A stretch of DNA of 36,539 nt. Source: Nitrospirota bacterium. GTDB lineage: Bacteria > Nitrospirota > Nitrospiria > Nitrospirales > Nitrospiraceae. The stretch's first letter is position 1; the number at the start of each line of letters is the position of its first letter. Shown here one piece after another: positions 1 to 8,205 of this stretch. A program made the position numbers and the translations under genes. The notes under the pieces are model-generated. The model had not been told where the DNA came from, did not search any database, and saw only the letters and a list, made by a program, of their open reading frames with translations. Location: positions 1 through 36,539 of the forward strand of contig JACQEY010000051.1 in NCBI GenBank assembly GCA_016200355.1, in the 5' to 3' direction.

Positions 1-135
1 GCCGAGATCTTTGAGTTCATTGAAGTGTTCTATAATCGGCAACGGTTACACCAAACGCTCGGGTATGTCAGTCCCGAGCAGTTTGAAACCCAGAACCCTG
101 TCCCCCTTCGGGGGTGTCTGCGGAATCGGGGGTAG
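1..135 (+). mobile_element. IS3-family transposase (OrfB), C-terminal end, cut by window edge
   Basis: The open frame enters from the left edge and ends at TAG 133-135. It encodes about 44 residues containing FIEVFYNRQRLHQTLGYVSP, the characteristic C-terminal end of the DDE integrase core of IS3-family OrfB transposases (the YNxxRxHxxLGYxSP motif). The catalytic DDE residues lie upstream, outside the window, so it cannot be said whether the element is whole. No clear terminal inverted repeat could be assigned in the 30 bases after the stop. It sits beside poorly conserved genes and a tRNA fragment, in keeping with an accessory region. Confidence 0.8.
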
Positions 136-167
136 CTCAGAATGTCCCCGATTCTCACCCAATCAGG

Positions 168-911
168 CTATGTCCTGCTCCCCTTATCCAGATCAGGGTG
201 AACATACTTGATGGACTTGCTCCGATTATCGTACACCCACACTCGTTCGAACGGGCACCCAGATAAAATCTTGAGAACATAGTCGTGAAACTCGGACTGC
301 CAATCGAAGCTATTGGAAGAAGGCTGGCTTGTGTAATGGGCCAAGAGTTCGATCGAGTGAGCACTGAAATACTTCTTTTTACACTTCTTCTCAATTTGCA
401 CGAATATCTCCTCAGTGCGTTCCGTCATTTCCATGACATCAAACGCCGGCCCGTCAGAGACTGGGCGGATTACCGAAATTTCAGCCAGGACTTTTCGCAG
501 CTTGCGGGGGACTTCGATATACCCCCTAGAATTCTCGGAATGCTGACGTAGTTCATGAACAACTTCAGGGACGACCGAGAGACGTTTTTTAATCGTGGTT
601 CCTCTAAGATATCCCACATGGATGAGCGCATCGCGAAACCTGGCCACTAGCACAGAGTGTCTTTCGCAGGCTGCTTTAAAAGCCTTTTCCAGCCTCTTAC
701 CGTTTTCTTTTTCCTGGACCAGCGCTGGCGTCACTATCTCGACCAGCTCAAAAGCAACAGGTCCTCTCCCCTGAATCTCACAAAGAATATCAGGGGCGGG
801 CCATGGTTCGCTCCTGATCGAGCCCGGTATAACAGGCAGGTGAGCAGCCTCCGCGAACAGCTGAAATGTTACTTGCTCCTGCTCTTCCTGACTCATGTCG
901 GGATCAGCCAA
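168..911 (-). CDS. Hypothetical protein, 247 aa
   Basis: No family is recognised with confidence. The predicted product is soluble, with no signal peptide or membrane segment, and is rich in charged residues. Near residues 40-62 it has the pattern PDILCEIQGRGPVAFELVEI, which loosely recalls the D...ExE strand pair of PD-(D/E)XK nuclease folds; this is a weak resemblance only. The start at 911 is TTG and has a good Shine-Dalgarno (GAAGG) about 7 bases upstream; an ATG five codons further in (896) has no clear ribosome-binding site. It lies 11 bases downstream of a possible small gene on the same strand and ends close to the IS3 remnant, so it may be accessory cargo. Its 247 codons without a stop, with ordinary codon use, argue for a real gene. 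Confidence 0.6.
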   Translation of the reverse strand: MADPDMSQEEQEQVTFQLFAEAAHLPVIPGSIRSEPWPAPDILCEIQGRGPVAFELVEIVTPALVQEKENGKRLEKAFKAACERHSVLVARFRDALIHVGYLRGTTIKKRLSVVPEVVHELRQHSENSRGYIEVPRKLRKVLAEISVIRPVSDGPAFDVMEMTERTEEIFVQIEKKCKKKYFSAHSIELLAHYTSQPSSNSFDWQSEFHDYVLKILSGCPFERVWVYDNRSKSIKYVHPDLDKGSRT

Positions 912-922
912 GATCTTGCCTT

Positions 923-1117
923 CTACGCTATTAGCGTGGAAATTTTCTGAACCATGATCTGACTATGCGTCGCTTGGGCATGCAGGACCTTGAATGTGCC
1001 GCCGTCGAGGATGCGTAGAACCTTGCATCCATAGTCAGGTGCAAGGGCGGAACAAGTGATCCATCCTGAACAGCTAAGTAGTAAGGAAGCGCTACCCAAG
1101 AGATCGCGAGGTAACAT
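923..1117 (-). CDS. Possible small secreted or membrane-associated protein, 64 aa
   Basis: This is a short open frame starting with ATG at 1117 and preceded by GGA about 9 bases upstream. The N-terminus has a hydrophobic stretch (residues 5-27, rich in L, S, A, G) ending near several cysteines, which could be a signal peptide or a poor lipobox; the rest is unrecognised. It lies between the frameshifted gene at 1212-1888 and the gene at 168-911, all on the same strand, and its stop is only 11 bases before the next start. The frame continues upstream to 1294, but that part is serine- and arginine-rich and looks non-coding. It could also be spurious. Confidence 0.3.
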   Translation of the reverse strand: MLPRDLLGSASLLLSCSGWITCSALAPDYGCKVLRILDGGTFKVLHAQATHSQIMVQKISTLIA

Positions 1118-1211
1118 GGTGATTCCGTGGTTGCCTTGGAAGTCAGTTATTGTTTTGCGGGTTACTTCTCCACTTAGCGAATCCAGAACGTCACTTCGCA
1201 GGGCTCCCCGG

Positions 1212-1888
1212 TCAAGGGAACTCGATGACCTTGATGTACTTTCCAGTCTTGTCAAAGACCGGGATGATCCAACCTGGTGGAATAGGTTTGTCACCTCTGA
1301 GATATGGCAGTATCGTGTTCACGTCATCCTTCGAGGCACCATCCGTGATTTTCTTGGCGAGGTAGATTGCACCGCTAATGGGCACTTTGATGTTGGCCGA
1401 GTCGGCATAGAGCTGATTCAGGCGGCTGACGATCGTCTCCGTCGGAACCTTGATGATGGTGCGTTCGTACAGCTCGTTCTTCTTGTAGCTATCGAACATG
1501 CCGTACGCCATTATGTCTTTAGCAGTGTATTGCCTTGGCAATTGCAGTTTCGGATTACAATTGCCTTTCCAAACTCGGCTGTGGCCTTCTCCCAAAGTAT
1601 CTGAGCGCCCGCCCGCACGGTTTCATCCGAAAACATGGATGCCGGAAACATGGAATTGCTCGCGACCCAGTGGCTTCCGGAAATGAATCCATCAATGAAT
1701 ACGACTTTCCTGTCGTTTTGCCGTTGATTCCAGTCTCTGCCTGCGAGCATCTCCAGGTGGGTATCGGACAGCTCGGCAGCTTGGCTCAATAAGGAATTGG
1801 TCATGGCCAAGGAAATCAACAGGAGCGCCAGCTGGAGCACGCTTCCCAGTCCTACACGGAGTGCCCACCTGACAAGTGTTGATCCCAT
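1212..1888 (-). pseudogene. Membrane-anchored hypothetical protein broken by a frameshift
   Basis: Two overlapping frames look like the two halves of one protein. The first half starts at ATG 1888, which has a perfect AAGGAG ribosome-binding site. It has one N-terminal hydrophobic segment (about residues 9-33, signal peptide or anchor), then a segment around GRDWNQRQNDRKVVFIDGFI, and it stops at 1511. The second frame is open from about 1595 to 1212 and carries YGMFDSYKK, then RLNQLYADSANIKVPISGAI, ending in KYIKVIEFP. A pattern of W..W...K..F..GF..G followed by L..LYAD..N is what I expect in a single small secreted family, so a one-base shift between about 1511 and 1595 is likely. It could be a true pseudogene or an assembly error. 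No function is known. Confidence 0.55.
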
Positions 1889-2143
1889 CGCAGACTCCTT
1901 ATCAGTGCGTCGTGCCATTCGCCACCCCATCTCAATAATAATCCCGCCCCAACCATTCGAGCAGGTTGCTGGAGCTTTTAAACTGATCCACTGCCAATTC
2001 TGAGGCGGGACATGAAACGTCAGCTTCAAGCCCTAATTAGGCAGTTCGTTATACAGGGATTAAAGGGGCATCCTAATTTTTTGTCATGTTACATAGCTGC
2101 TGACTGAGAAATTTTTAATGCCCCCTTATTATTTCCCGCAGTG

Positions 2144-3715
2144 TCAATGATTCAATTCGGTTGCACCATGGCTTTTGAGGAAATTGATCATTGCCGCCGA
2201 CTCAGCGTAATCCAGTGGCGTTTTCCCTGAGTTGTCGCGAGGCATGATCGTAGCGCCATGGGCAATTAGAATCTTAGCTGCAACCAAGTTGTCGTACTTC
2301 GCAGCGATATGAAGCGCTGTTCTGCCCTTGCTATCTCTATAAGCTACCTTCCCGCCATGCTTCAGGAGGTCTTTGAAAACGAGACTGGCCAGCCTTCGGC
2401 TGTCGCCAGAGGGCTCGTTAAGGGTAGCCACATTCATTGCGACCGCCAGGTGAATTGGTATCCCTTCCAGATCCGTGTAGAGACTTTCCCCTGTGATATT
2501 CGGGTCTGCTCCAAGCTCGAACAGAAGCTTGATCGTACGATATTGCTGTTCTTTATAAATCGGGTCTCTCAACGCAACTATAAGCGCTGTTTGGTCGCGA
2601 TCATCTTTTGCGTTGGCGTCTATGCGTCCCCCCTCACGTGCTAGGTGACTCATCTCAGCGACGTCACTTCGCTGCGCAGCGCTGATAAATCGTAAGAGAG
2701 AGGCCTTCTCAGTATCAATGCTTGGGATGCCGTGGGTTCTTAGAACCTCAGCAACTTTCGGCTGGTTATAATGAATGGCCCACTCCATAGGACTTTGTCC
2801 CTCAAGTTTTTTTCTAGGATTAGCCCCATTCTGTATGAGCAACTCAGTAAATTTTGCCCAGCCTTGTGAAATCGGGAAAAATAGAATGTTATCGTCGTAA
2901 ATATTTGATAGTTTAGCGCCATGTCCAAATAGGGCATTTGCAATTGCAATTGCCGTTTCTTCACTTATCGGAATACCGCTTGGCGTTGACCTCCCATAGA
3001 ATGCAAGTGTGCCTAGAGCAGAGAGTTTCCTCTTGTTTGACTCGGCTAGGTTATCAACCGCATTAGGATTAGCACCATCCTTCAGGGCTTGAATCACGCC
3101 TTGCACATCCATTTTTTGGATGCGGTCAAGCAGAAATGCATCGGCTTCTAGACGCCGAAATAAGGTTGCCTCGTTGTTTTGCACACGTGCAAAGTCCTTC
3201 TCGCTCTCCTTGATCCGATCAAGAGCTGTCTGGTGCTCAGCACCCGCGGTTGCCTCTGAAGCCACTTGCTTCCAGGTCTCCAACTCACGGCTGAGCCTGG
3301 CATATTCACCCTGGAGGTTCTTGTACTCCTGAGCCACATTTTTGCCTCTGATCCGTTGAGCCAAGTCCTCCATCTTGTCGGTGGTCACCGTCGTCTTGAT
3401 CTTTGTGTAGAAGCGCAATCCTTCGCCCATCAACGTGCGCGTCTTCTCTAGCACCTCAACATTCAGCACCCCACCTGCCAGGGTCTGTATTTCTTCAGCC
3501 GTCAAATCATAGTTATGAATCTTGGTATAGGCCTCGACATAGGTGCCGGCCTGTTCTAAAGCGGCTTGCTTCGCCTTCTGGAGTACCTGTGCTTCAGCGA
3601 ATGTCGGCGATTCGCCATCCCCCATCGTGTAGCTGGCCTCTGCTGTAATTACCTTGACCTCGGCTTGAGCTAGAGCGGGTAGAAGCAACGCGACTAGGAG
3701 AATAGGAAATAGCAT
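2144..3715 (-). CDS. Secreted ankyrin-repeat protein with LPP20/FlgT-like N-terminal domain, 523 aa
   Basis: Residues 1-18 form a classic Sec signal peptide ending ALAQA, so the protein should be periplasmic or cell-surface. Residues about 20-115 resemble the LPP20/FlgT N-terminal fold (a stretch of small alternating residues, then AEAQVLQKAKQAALEQAGTYVEAYT). A charged helical region that may be a coiled coil follows at about 115-190. From about 200 to 520 there are ankyrin repeats, recognisable from GADPN, GRTALHIAAKYDN and GKTPLDYAE. Ankyrin arrays mediate protein binding; the partner is unknown. The start has AGAGG 7 bases upstream. It stands alone between the frameshifted gene and the tRNA fragment, inside the presumed island. 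The fold calls are by eye; the ankyrin part is secure and the N-terminal domain less so. Confidence 0.8.
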   Translation of the reverse strand: MLFPILLVALLLPALAQAEVKVITAEASYTMGDGESPTFAEAQVLQKAKQAALEQAGTYVEAYTKIHNYDLTAEEIQTLAGGVLNVEVLEKTRTLMGEGLRFYTKIKTTVTTDKMEDLAQRIRGKNVAQEYKNLQGEYARLSRELETWKQVASEATAGAEHQTALDRIKESEKDFARVQNNEATLFRRLEADAFLLDRIQKMDVQGVIQALKDGANPNAVDNLAESNKRKLSALGTLAFYGRSTPSGIPISEETAIAIANALFGHGAKLSNIYDDNILFFPISQGWAKFTELLIQNGANPRKKLEGQSPMEWAIHYNQPKVAEVLRTHGIPSIDTEKASLLRFISAAQRSDVAEMSHLAREGGRIDANAKDDRDQTALIVALRDPIYKEQQYRTIKLLFELGADPNITGESLYTDLEGIPIHLAVAMNVATLNEPSGDSRRLASLVFKDLLKHGGKVAYRDSKGRTALHIAAKYDNLVAAKILIAHGATIMPRDNSGKTPLDYAESAAMINFLKSHGATELNH

Positions 3716-4034
3716 AAGTATCCTCTACAACCCATGCACCGTTATGAAGGCGCGTGCTTGGTTCGTCTGACGCCGCAAGGCTAGGCCGTCTGCGGGGAAG
3801 CTGTCAAGGTTTCCGGGAGCATTGGAGATGGTGAGGTGAAACCTTGTTATTTTTGCCGCTTCACTCTGTGCTATTGTCGTGAGGCATTCTGCAAGACTGC
3901 GACGTATACCGGAACAGAAACTAGACTCCTCGGTGTGCTTCTCAGGCCTCCATGTTTTAGTCGTACCCGTTTCTGACTTGAACAAAACCCCCGAGGCTCG
4001 CGTTATTAAATGGCGAAGTCGTAGTCGGGTTAAA
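3716..4034. other. Gene-free stretch between ankyrin gene and tRNA fragment
   Basis: About 320 bases with no convincing gene. The open frames here are short, lack ribosome-binding sites and have no recognisable product. It must hold the promoter of the minus-strand ankyrin gene, but no good -35/-10 pair stood out. It probably belongs to the right end of the island that finishes at the tRNA fragment. Confidence 0.5.
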
Positions 4035-4064
4035 ACACGGGTTCAAATCCCGTTGGGACCACCA
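4035..4064 (+). tRNA. tRNA 3'-end fragment (T arm, acceptor 3' strand, CCA): probable att site
   Basis: The sequence shows a perfect T arm, ACGGG-TTCAAAT-CCCGT (4037-4053), then TGGGACC (4054-4060), discriminator A and CCA (4062-4064). A full tRNA would need GGTCCCA about 72 bases upstream plus D and anticodon arms; none is present at 3985-4035. It is therefore only the last 28 or so bases of a tRNA. Such fragments are left where tyrosine-recombinase elements integrate into a tRNA gene and duplicate its 3' end. By orientation, the intact tRNA would lie further left, outside the window, and the island would lie between. The isoacceptor cannot be told from this part. Confidence 0.65.
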
Positions 4065-4293
4065 CACCGCGCTCAGTCAAGCCGCATACGCTGCATCCAT
4101 GACAGTGCGCGGATGAATCGGTCATGTTAGAACTATCCCTTCTGCACTCACGTAACCTGGAATCGTCGTACTGATCGCGACTTCGGGAGTGCCGCCTCCG
4201 GTAGATCTTCTCGTCGACTCTCGCGGCTCGCTAAACAGGTCATGTGTCCTCATGAACCAGGATGTGGCGCGGGGTTTCTCGTGTGCCATTTCG

Positions 4294-4323
4294 TTGACGC
4301 CTCTATCGTTGGTTGTGTATAAA
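4294..4323 (+). promoter_or_regulatory. Sigma70-like promoter for the DHS-like/dsbA/zinc-ribbon operon
   Basis: The -35 element TTGACG (4294-4299) and -10 element TATAAA (4318-4323) are separated by 18 bases. Transcription would begin near 4330, which rules out the longer in-frame extension of the next gene that starts at 4189. Confidence 0.6.
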
Positions 4324-4368
4324 GGGTGCGCTGCTTCTCATTCACTTTTCATGATAGGTAGACCTTTC

Positions 4369-5475
4369 ATGGGTGCACGCGAATTCCACGATGGGGCGCA
4401 AGATGGACTCGAAGCGCTTGAGCCTTTCGACCCTGAACAGATCGGGTCCTTCGACGGCCTGTTGACCGCTATGCGCAAGACAGCCTTTGGGGGCCGCAGA
4501 GTGGGCGAAGCCTACGAAGTGCTTTGGGCGATGATCGAAGACCCGGACTGCTTCGTCGTATTGACGCTGTCAGGGGCGATGACTATTGCGAAGATGGGCA
4601 AGATCATCAGTGCGATGATCGATCATGAGATGGTGCAATGTGTCGTTTCGACCGGGGCATTGATTGCCCATGGGCTGAGTGAGTCGGTTGGTAAAACACA
4701 TTATCGGCACCACCCGTCGATGTCCGATCAAGAGTTGTTCGAGAAGGGCTACAATCGGGTCTACGACACGCTGGAGATGGAGTCCAATCTCAACTACGTT
4801 GAACAAGTCGTTGCCCGAACAATGAAGCGGATGGATCAGGACCAGTCTCTTTCCTCGGAAATCCTCACTCGTGAGCTGGGGAGGACGCTCGCGGAAGAAT
4901 ATGACGGAACGGGTATTCTCAAAAGCGCCTATCTAAAAAAAGTCCCTGTCTTCATCCCTGCCTTTACCGATTCCGAGATGGGGCTGGATCTTGGAACCTG
5001 GGCTATGAGTCGAGATCTCGATCGGGCTCGTGCGCAGGCAAAGGGAAGCGATGATCTTGCGGTGCTGCGCGCGATTCATCGTTCCTATCCGTCCTTCAAT
5101 CCCTATCTCGATCTCAACAGTTATGCGAGCCATGTCATCTCGGCTAAGCGGCGTGGGATCTTTACGATCGGTGGGGGAGTGCCGCGCAATTGGGCGCAAC
5201 AAGTCGGTCCCTACATTGAGATCTGTAATACCAGGCTCGGGCTCAATGTGGAGCCGCCTCGATTCCAGTACGGGGTACGCATCTGTCCGGATCCGGATCA
5301 TTTGGGTGGATTGAGCGGTTGTACCTATCAAGAAGGTCTTTCCTGGGGAAAGTTTGTTCCGCCGGAAGCAGGAGGGCGCTTTGCTGAAGTGTTGAGCGAT
5401 GCCACGATTGTCTGGCCTCTCCTCATGGTCGGGTTGCTGGAGCGACTGAAAGCAAAGCGTACTTTTCACACATGA
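4369..5475 (+). CDS. Deoxyhypusine-synthase-like NAD-dependent aminobutyltransferase
   Basis: The 368-residue product has the marks of the deoxyhypusine synthase family: a Rossmann-type region with LTLSGAMTIAKMGKII, an STGALIAHG segment, a VFIPAFTDSEMG segment, the conserved GGGVPRN loop and the EGLSWGK motif, whose lysine (K328 here) matches the catalytic lysine that carries the aminobutyl imine. Eukaryotic and archaeal enzymes move an aminobutyl group from spermidine to eIF5A. Bacteria lack eIF5A, and their homologues are thought to act on small amines, for instance making homospermidine from putrescine, so the true substrate here is open. The start is set by the promoter at 4294-4323; ATG 4369 has AGGTAG upstream, and ATG 4351 is the alternative. 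It overlaps the next gene by 4 bases. Genes for putrescine formation lie 3 kb downstream. Confidence 0.85.
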   Translation: MGAREFHDGAQDGLEALEPFDPEQIGSFDGLLTAMRKTAFGGRRVGEAYEVLWAMIEDPDCFVVLTLSGAMTIAKMGKIISAMIDHEMVQCVVSTGALIAHGLSESVGKTHYRHHPSMSDQELFEKGYNRVYDTLEMESNLNYVEQVVARTMKRMDQDQSLSSEILTRELGRTLAEEYDGTGILKSAYLKKVPVFIPAFTDSEMGLDLGTWAMSRDLDRARAQAKGSDDLAVLRAIHRSYPSFNPYLDLNSYASHVISAKRRGIFTIGGGVPRNWAQQVGPYIEICNTRLGLNVEPPRFQYGVRICPDPDHLGGLSGCTYQEGLSWGKFVPPEAGGRFAEVLSDATIVWPLLMVGLLERLKAKRTFHT

Positions 5476-6179
5476 TGGACACGTACTTTTTTCGTACAGT
5501 TGTTGCGGCGGGACTGCTGTTGCTCATGCAGCTGACTCAGGCTGGCGCTGGGTCGGTTATGGACGACGGACGAATCAGAGGAAGCGCGGACGCACCGATC
5601 ACCATGATCGAGTATTCCGACTTCACGTGTGGGTACTGTGCGAAGTTCTTTCAGGAGACCTGGCCGCGCCTGCAGGCCAAATATATTGATACGGGGAAAG
5701 TTCGTTTTATCTATCGCGACTATCCTCGATCCGACCAGGGAGTCGGCGTTGAGGCGGCGGTGGCGGCCCGCTGTGCCGGAGCCCAGGGTCGATATTGGCC
5801 GATGCACGATCGGCTCTTCAGCGAACGAGGCCGCTTGGACTCGGGATCATTCAAAGGTTACGCGAAAATGATCGGCTTGGACCAGACGGCGTTTGCCAAA
5901 TGTTTCGACGAGCGGCAATATCTCGAATCCATTTTCCAGGATCGTAACGAGGCGAACCGGTGGGGCTTTCATGGCACCCCTGGTTTTATTCTGATGCGAA
6001 CGGCTGGTGGGCCCACTGAGAAAGAGCCGGCGGTTGCGATTCCCGGCGCAGTCCCGTTCAGCGAGTTTGCGGAAGAGATCGATCGCATGTTGGCCACTGC
6101 CCCACGCTCCCAGGGAGAACCCGCTGAGCCTCACGGGTTGACGGCGGTGGCACAGAACAGTCCATTCATCATTCACTAA
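5472..6179 (+). CDS. Periplasmic DsbA-like thioredoxin-fold oxidoreductase
   Basis: The N-terminus (residues 1-27) is a hydrophobic signal peptide. The mature part opens with GSADAPITMIEYSDFTCGYC, the typical start of the DsbA-like (Thioredoxin_4) family, with the redox pair C53-G-Y-C56 and a later HGTPGF containing the cis-proline. Length (235 aa) is normal for this group, which forms or isomerises disulfides in exported proteins. There is a further cysteine pair, C99 near RCAGAQG and C133 in AKCFDE. The start ATG overlaps the stop of the DHS-like gene (ATGA), so the two are translationally coupled. Why a cytoplasmic amine enzyme and a periplasmic oxidoreductase share an operon is not evident. 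Confidence 0.85.
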   Translation: MMDTYFFRTVVAAGLLLLMQLTQAGAGSVMDDGRIRGSADAPITMIEYSDFTCGYCAKFFQETWPRLQAKYIDTGKVRFIYRDYPRSDQGVGVEAAVAARCAGAQGRYWPMHDRLFSERGRLDSGSFKGYAKMIGLDQTAFAKCFDERQYLESIFQDRNEANRWGFHGTPGFILMRTAGGPTEKEPAVAIPGAVPFSEFAEEIDRMLATAPRSQGEPAEPHGLTAVAQNSPFIIH

Positions 6180-6188
6180 GGATTATCT

Positions 6189-6458
6189 ATGTCTGCAACA
6201 CAATCGTTTTGGTCTGTTCCGCAACGCGAGGGGGAACCACCCTATTGGATGTGCATGTCGTGCTTGTCGGAAGTCTTCTATCGCAAGGTACCGATGCCGG
6301 ATTGTCCGACGTGCCACGGCGTCTCGACCTATGAGGCCTTCACGCTTGAGGCGATTCGTGATTGGGGCACAGAGGACTTGGTCGCCAAGGCTGATCTCGC
6401 CCAACAGGCTGCCAATCTTGAGCCGACCTCTACGGCATCGGTTCATACCGCCGACTAA
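6189..6458 (+). CDS. Small zinc-ribbon protein, 89 aa
   Basis: Two CxxC pairs, CMSC (about residues 22-25) and CPTC (about 39-42), 13 residues apart, form a rubredoxin- or zinc-ribbon-like knuckle. The C-terminal half is acidic and alanine-rich, with no membrane segment. AAGG lies 7 bases before the ATG, and the gene follows dsbA by 9 bases, so it is the last gene of the operon. The TAA stop directly abuts the left end of the 9-bp-unit repeat element. Function unknown; such proteins often bind nucleic acid or protein partners. Confidence 0.75.
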   Translation: MSATQSFWSVPQREGEPPYWMCMSCLSEVFYRKVPMPDCPTCHGVSTYEAFTLEAIRDWGTEDLVAKADLAQQAANLEPTSTASVHTAD

Positions 6459-6663
6459 CAGGCTGCGGAAAAACGAGGCTGACCTGCCGGAAATCCAATG
6501 GTCCGCGCGTCTGAAACAAGCCCGGTCTGTCTGGTTTCTCTGGTCTCTCTGGTTCATCTGGTTTATCCGGTTAGTCTGGTGCAACCAAATAAACAAGACA
6601 GACCAGACAGACCGAATAGACCACATGAACAAGACAGGCTGGCGGAATTTTTCAGCTCCTGCT
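6459..6663. repeat. Dispersed palindromic element, arms made of 9-bp units (copy 1)
   Basis: The element begins right after the upstream stop with CAGGCTGCGGAAAAA and ends with GGCGGAATTTTTCAGCTCCTG, whose reverse complement resembles the left end; these are probable terminal inverted repeats. Inside, 6521-6583 holds seven consecutive 9-mers close to TCTGGTNNN, and 6581-6634 holds six in the opposite orientation. The conserved hexamer can pair across the two arms while the last three bases vary from unit to unit. Positions 6505-6533 match 34602-34630 in 26 of 29 bases. The ends look like REP/MITE-type elements. On the transcript it would form a long hairpin and may terminate or separate the zinc-ribbon and aldehyde dehydrogenase units. 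Confidence 0.8.
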
Positions 6664-6692
6664 AAGTCTTCACCACCCGCGGGGCGTCTTTC

Positions 6693-8132
6693 GTGCAAGA
6701 ACCACGTCCATTCTTGATTGGAGGTCTGTGGCGGCAAGGGGAGACGGTTGTCCCTGTAAACGACCCGTTTACAGGACGGCTACTCGCCGAGGTATCGAAC
6801 GCGAGTTCCACGGACGCCGAGGCTGCGATTCAATCGACAGTCGATGCTGCCGCAGCGATGGGGGCTTTGCCCTCCCACGCCCGCTATCGTGCGTTGCAAA
6901 AGATCGCCGGCGGACTTTATGACCGGCGTGAAGAATTTGCCCGCTTGATGATGGCTGAAGCCGGTAAGCCGATCACCGACGCGAAGCGGGAAGTCAGTCG
7001 GGCTGTGCAAACATTTACCGTTGCGGCTGAAGAAGCGAAGCGCATTCCTGGCGAGGTGATCCCTCTGGACTGGACGCCGGGGACGGATTCCCATATCGGC
7101 ATTCTCCGTCGGGTTCCGATCGGTCCGGTGCTCGGCATTACTCCCTTCAATTTTCCCCTGAATCTTGTGGCCCACAAGGTCGCCCCAGCGCTGGCCGCCG
7201 GAAATTCTATTCTCATCAAGCCGGCGCCACAGACACCACTCACCGCGTTACTCTTGGGCGAAGTAGTTCAGGAGGCTGGGCTTCCTGCCGGCGCACTCAA
7301 CATCCTTCCCTGCGACAATACGGTGGCAGAACAGCTTGTCGTCGATTCTCGCTTTAAACTCCTGAGCTTTACCGGCAGCGCTGCTGTGGGATGGATGCTG
7401 AAGGCCAAGTGCGGGAAGAAGAAGGTGGTGTTGGAGCTCGGCGGGAATGCGGGCGTCATCGTGGAGCCCGATGCCGATCTCGAGCTTGCCGCACAGCGCT
7501 GCGCAGTCGGTGGGTTTGGATATGCCGGTCAGACCTGTATTTCCGTGCAACGAATTTTTATCCATCATTCCATCGTGGACCTTTTCACCACGAAGCTTCT
7601 GTTGCAAGTCGCGCGTCTGAAGGCCGGCGATCCGAGCGACGATTCGACAGTGGTCGGGCCACTGATCGATTCGGCCGCGGCCCATCGTGTGGAGGAATGG
7701 GTTGGGGAAGCGGTGTCGCAAGGGGCGCGTGTGCTTCTGGGGGGCAAGCGCATGGGCTCGGTGATGGAGGCGACCGTGCTCTCGCACGTCACGCCAACAA
7801 TGAAAGTTTCTTGTCAGGAGGTGTTTGGGCCGGTGGTGACCGTGACCCCGTACCGACATTTTGGCGAAGCGATCACAGCGCTCAACCAGTCTGACTATGG
7901 GCTCCAGGCTGGAGTGTTCACCCAGGATGTGAATAAAATTTTTCATGCCTTTCGGCATCTTGAGGTTGGAGCCGTGCTGGCAAACGAGATTCCGACGTTT
8001 CGCGCCGACCACATGCCGTATGGTGGCGTGAAGGACTCCGGTGTCGGGCGTGAAGGGGTTCAGGCCGCGATCGAGGATATGACCGAGCCCCGCATGCTAG
8101 TATTGAACCTCAAACCGTCTGCCGGGATCTAG
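6693..8132 (+). CDS. NAD(P)-dependent aldehyde dehydrogenase
   Basis: A 479-residue member of the aldehyde dehydrogenase superfamily that oxidises an aldehyde to an acid with NAD(P). The catalytic cysteine is C282 in GYAGQTCISVQR, the general base is E248 in LELGGNAG, and the stabilising asparagine is N153 in TPFNFPLN. The cofactor-binding FTGSAAVG is at 227-234, and the end carries MPYGGVKDSGVGREG. Length is normal. The start is GTG 6693 with GGGG upstream; no closer ATG is available. The substrate cannot be read from the sequence. Given the polyamine genes around it, an aminoaldehyde is possible, but related enzymes also act on lactaldehyde or glyceraldehyde-3-phosphate. The repeat element ends only 30 bases before the start, so the promoter may lie within it. 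Confidence 0.9.
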   Translation: MQEPRPFLIGGLWRQGETVVPVNDPFTGRLLAEVSNASSTDAEAAIQSTVDAAAAMGALPSHARYRALQKIAGGLYDRREEFARLMMAEAGKPITDAKREVSRAVQTFTVAAEEAKRIPGEVIPLDWTPGTDSHIGILRRVPIGPVLGITPFNFPLNLVAHKVAPALAAGNSILIKPAPQTPLTALLLGEVVQEAGLPAGALNILPCDNTVAEQLVVDSRFKLLSFTGSAAVGWMLKAKCGKKKVVLELGGNAGVIVEPDADLELAAQRCAVGGFGYAGQTCISVQRIFIHHSIVDLFTTKLLLQVARLKAGDPSDDSTVVGPLIDSAAAHRVEEWVGEAVSQGARVLLGGKRMGSVMEATVLSHVTPTMKVSCQEVFGPVVTVTPYRHFGEAITALNQSDYGLQAGVFTQDVNKIFHAFRHLEVGAVLANEIPTFRADHMPYGGVKDSGVGREGVQAAIEDMTEPRMLVLNLKPSAGI

Positions 8133-8205
8133 CCAGATTGATTCATGAGTGCTTTTCCGGGACACTCAAAAGGTCGCTCGGCAAGAAGCCTCTGTACTCG
8201 ATGTA

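Noticed and set aside
1056-1604. Plus-strand ORF of 182 codons
   Set aside because: It runs antisense to the frameshifted minus-strand gene, whose ribosome-binding site and protein pattern are much better.
3985-4064. Complete tRNA gene
   Set aside because: Only the T arm and acceptor 3' strand fit; no GGTCCCA 5' strand and no D or anticodon arm in the required distance. No tmRNA tag sequence either.
4189-4368. N-terminal extension of the DHS-like protein
   Set aside because: A good promoter lies inside it at 4294-4323, it has no ribosome-binding site, and the family does not have such an extension.
7248-8012. Antisense frame (254 codons) opposite the aldehyde dehydrogenase
   Set aside because: Shadow of a well-supported gene; no ribosome-binding site or recognisable domain.
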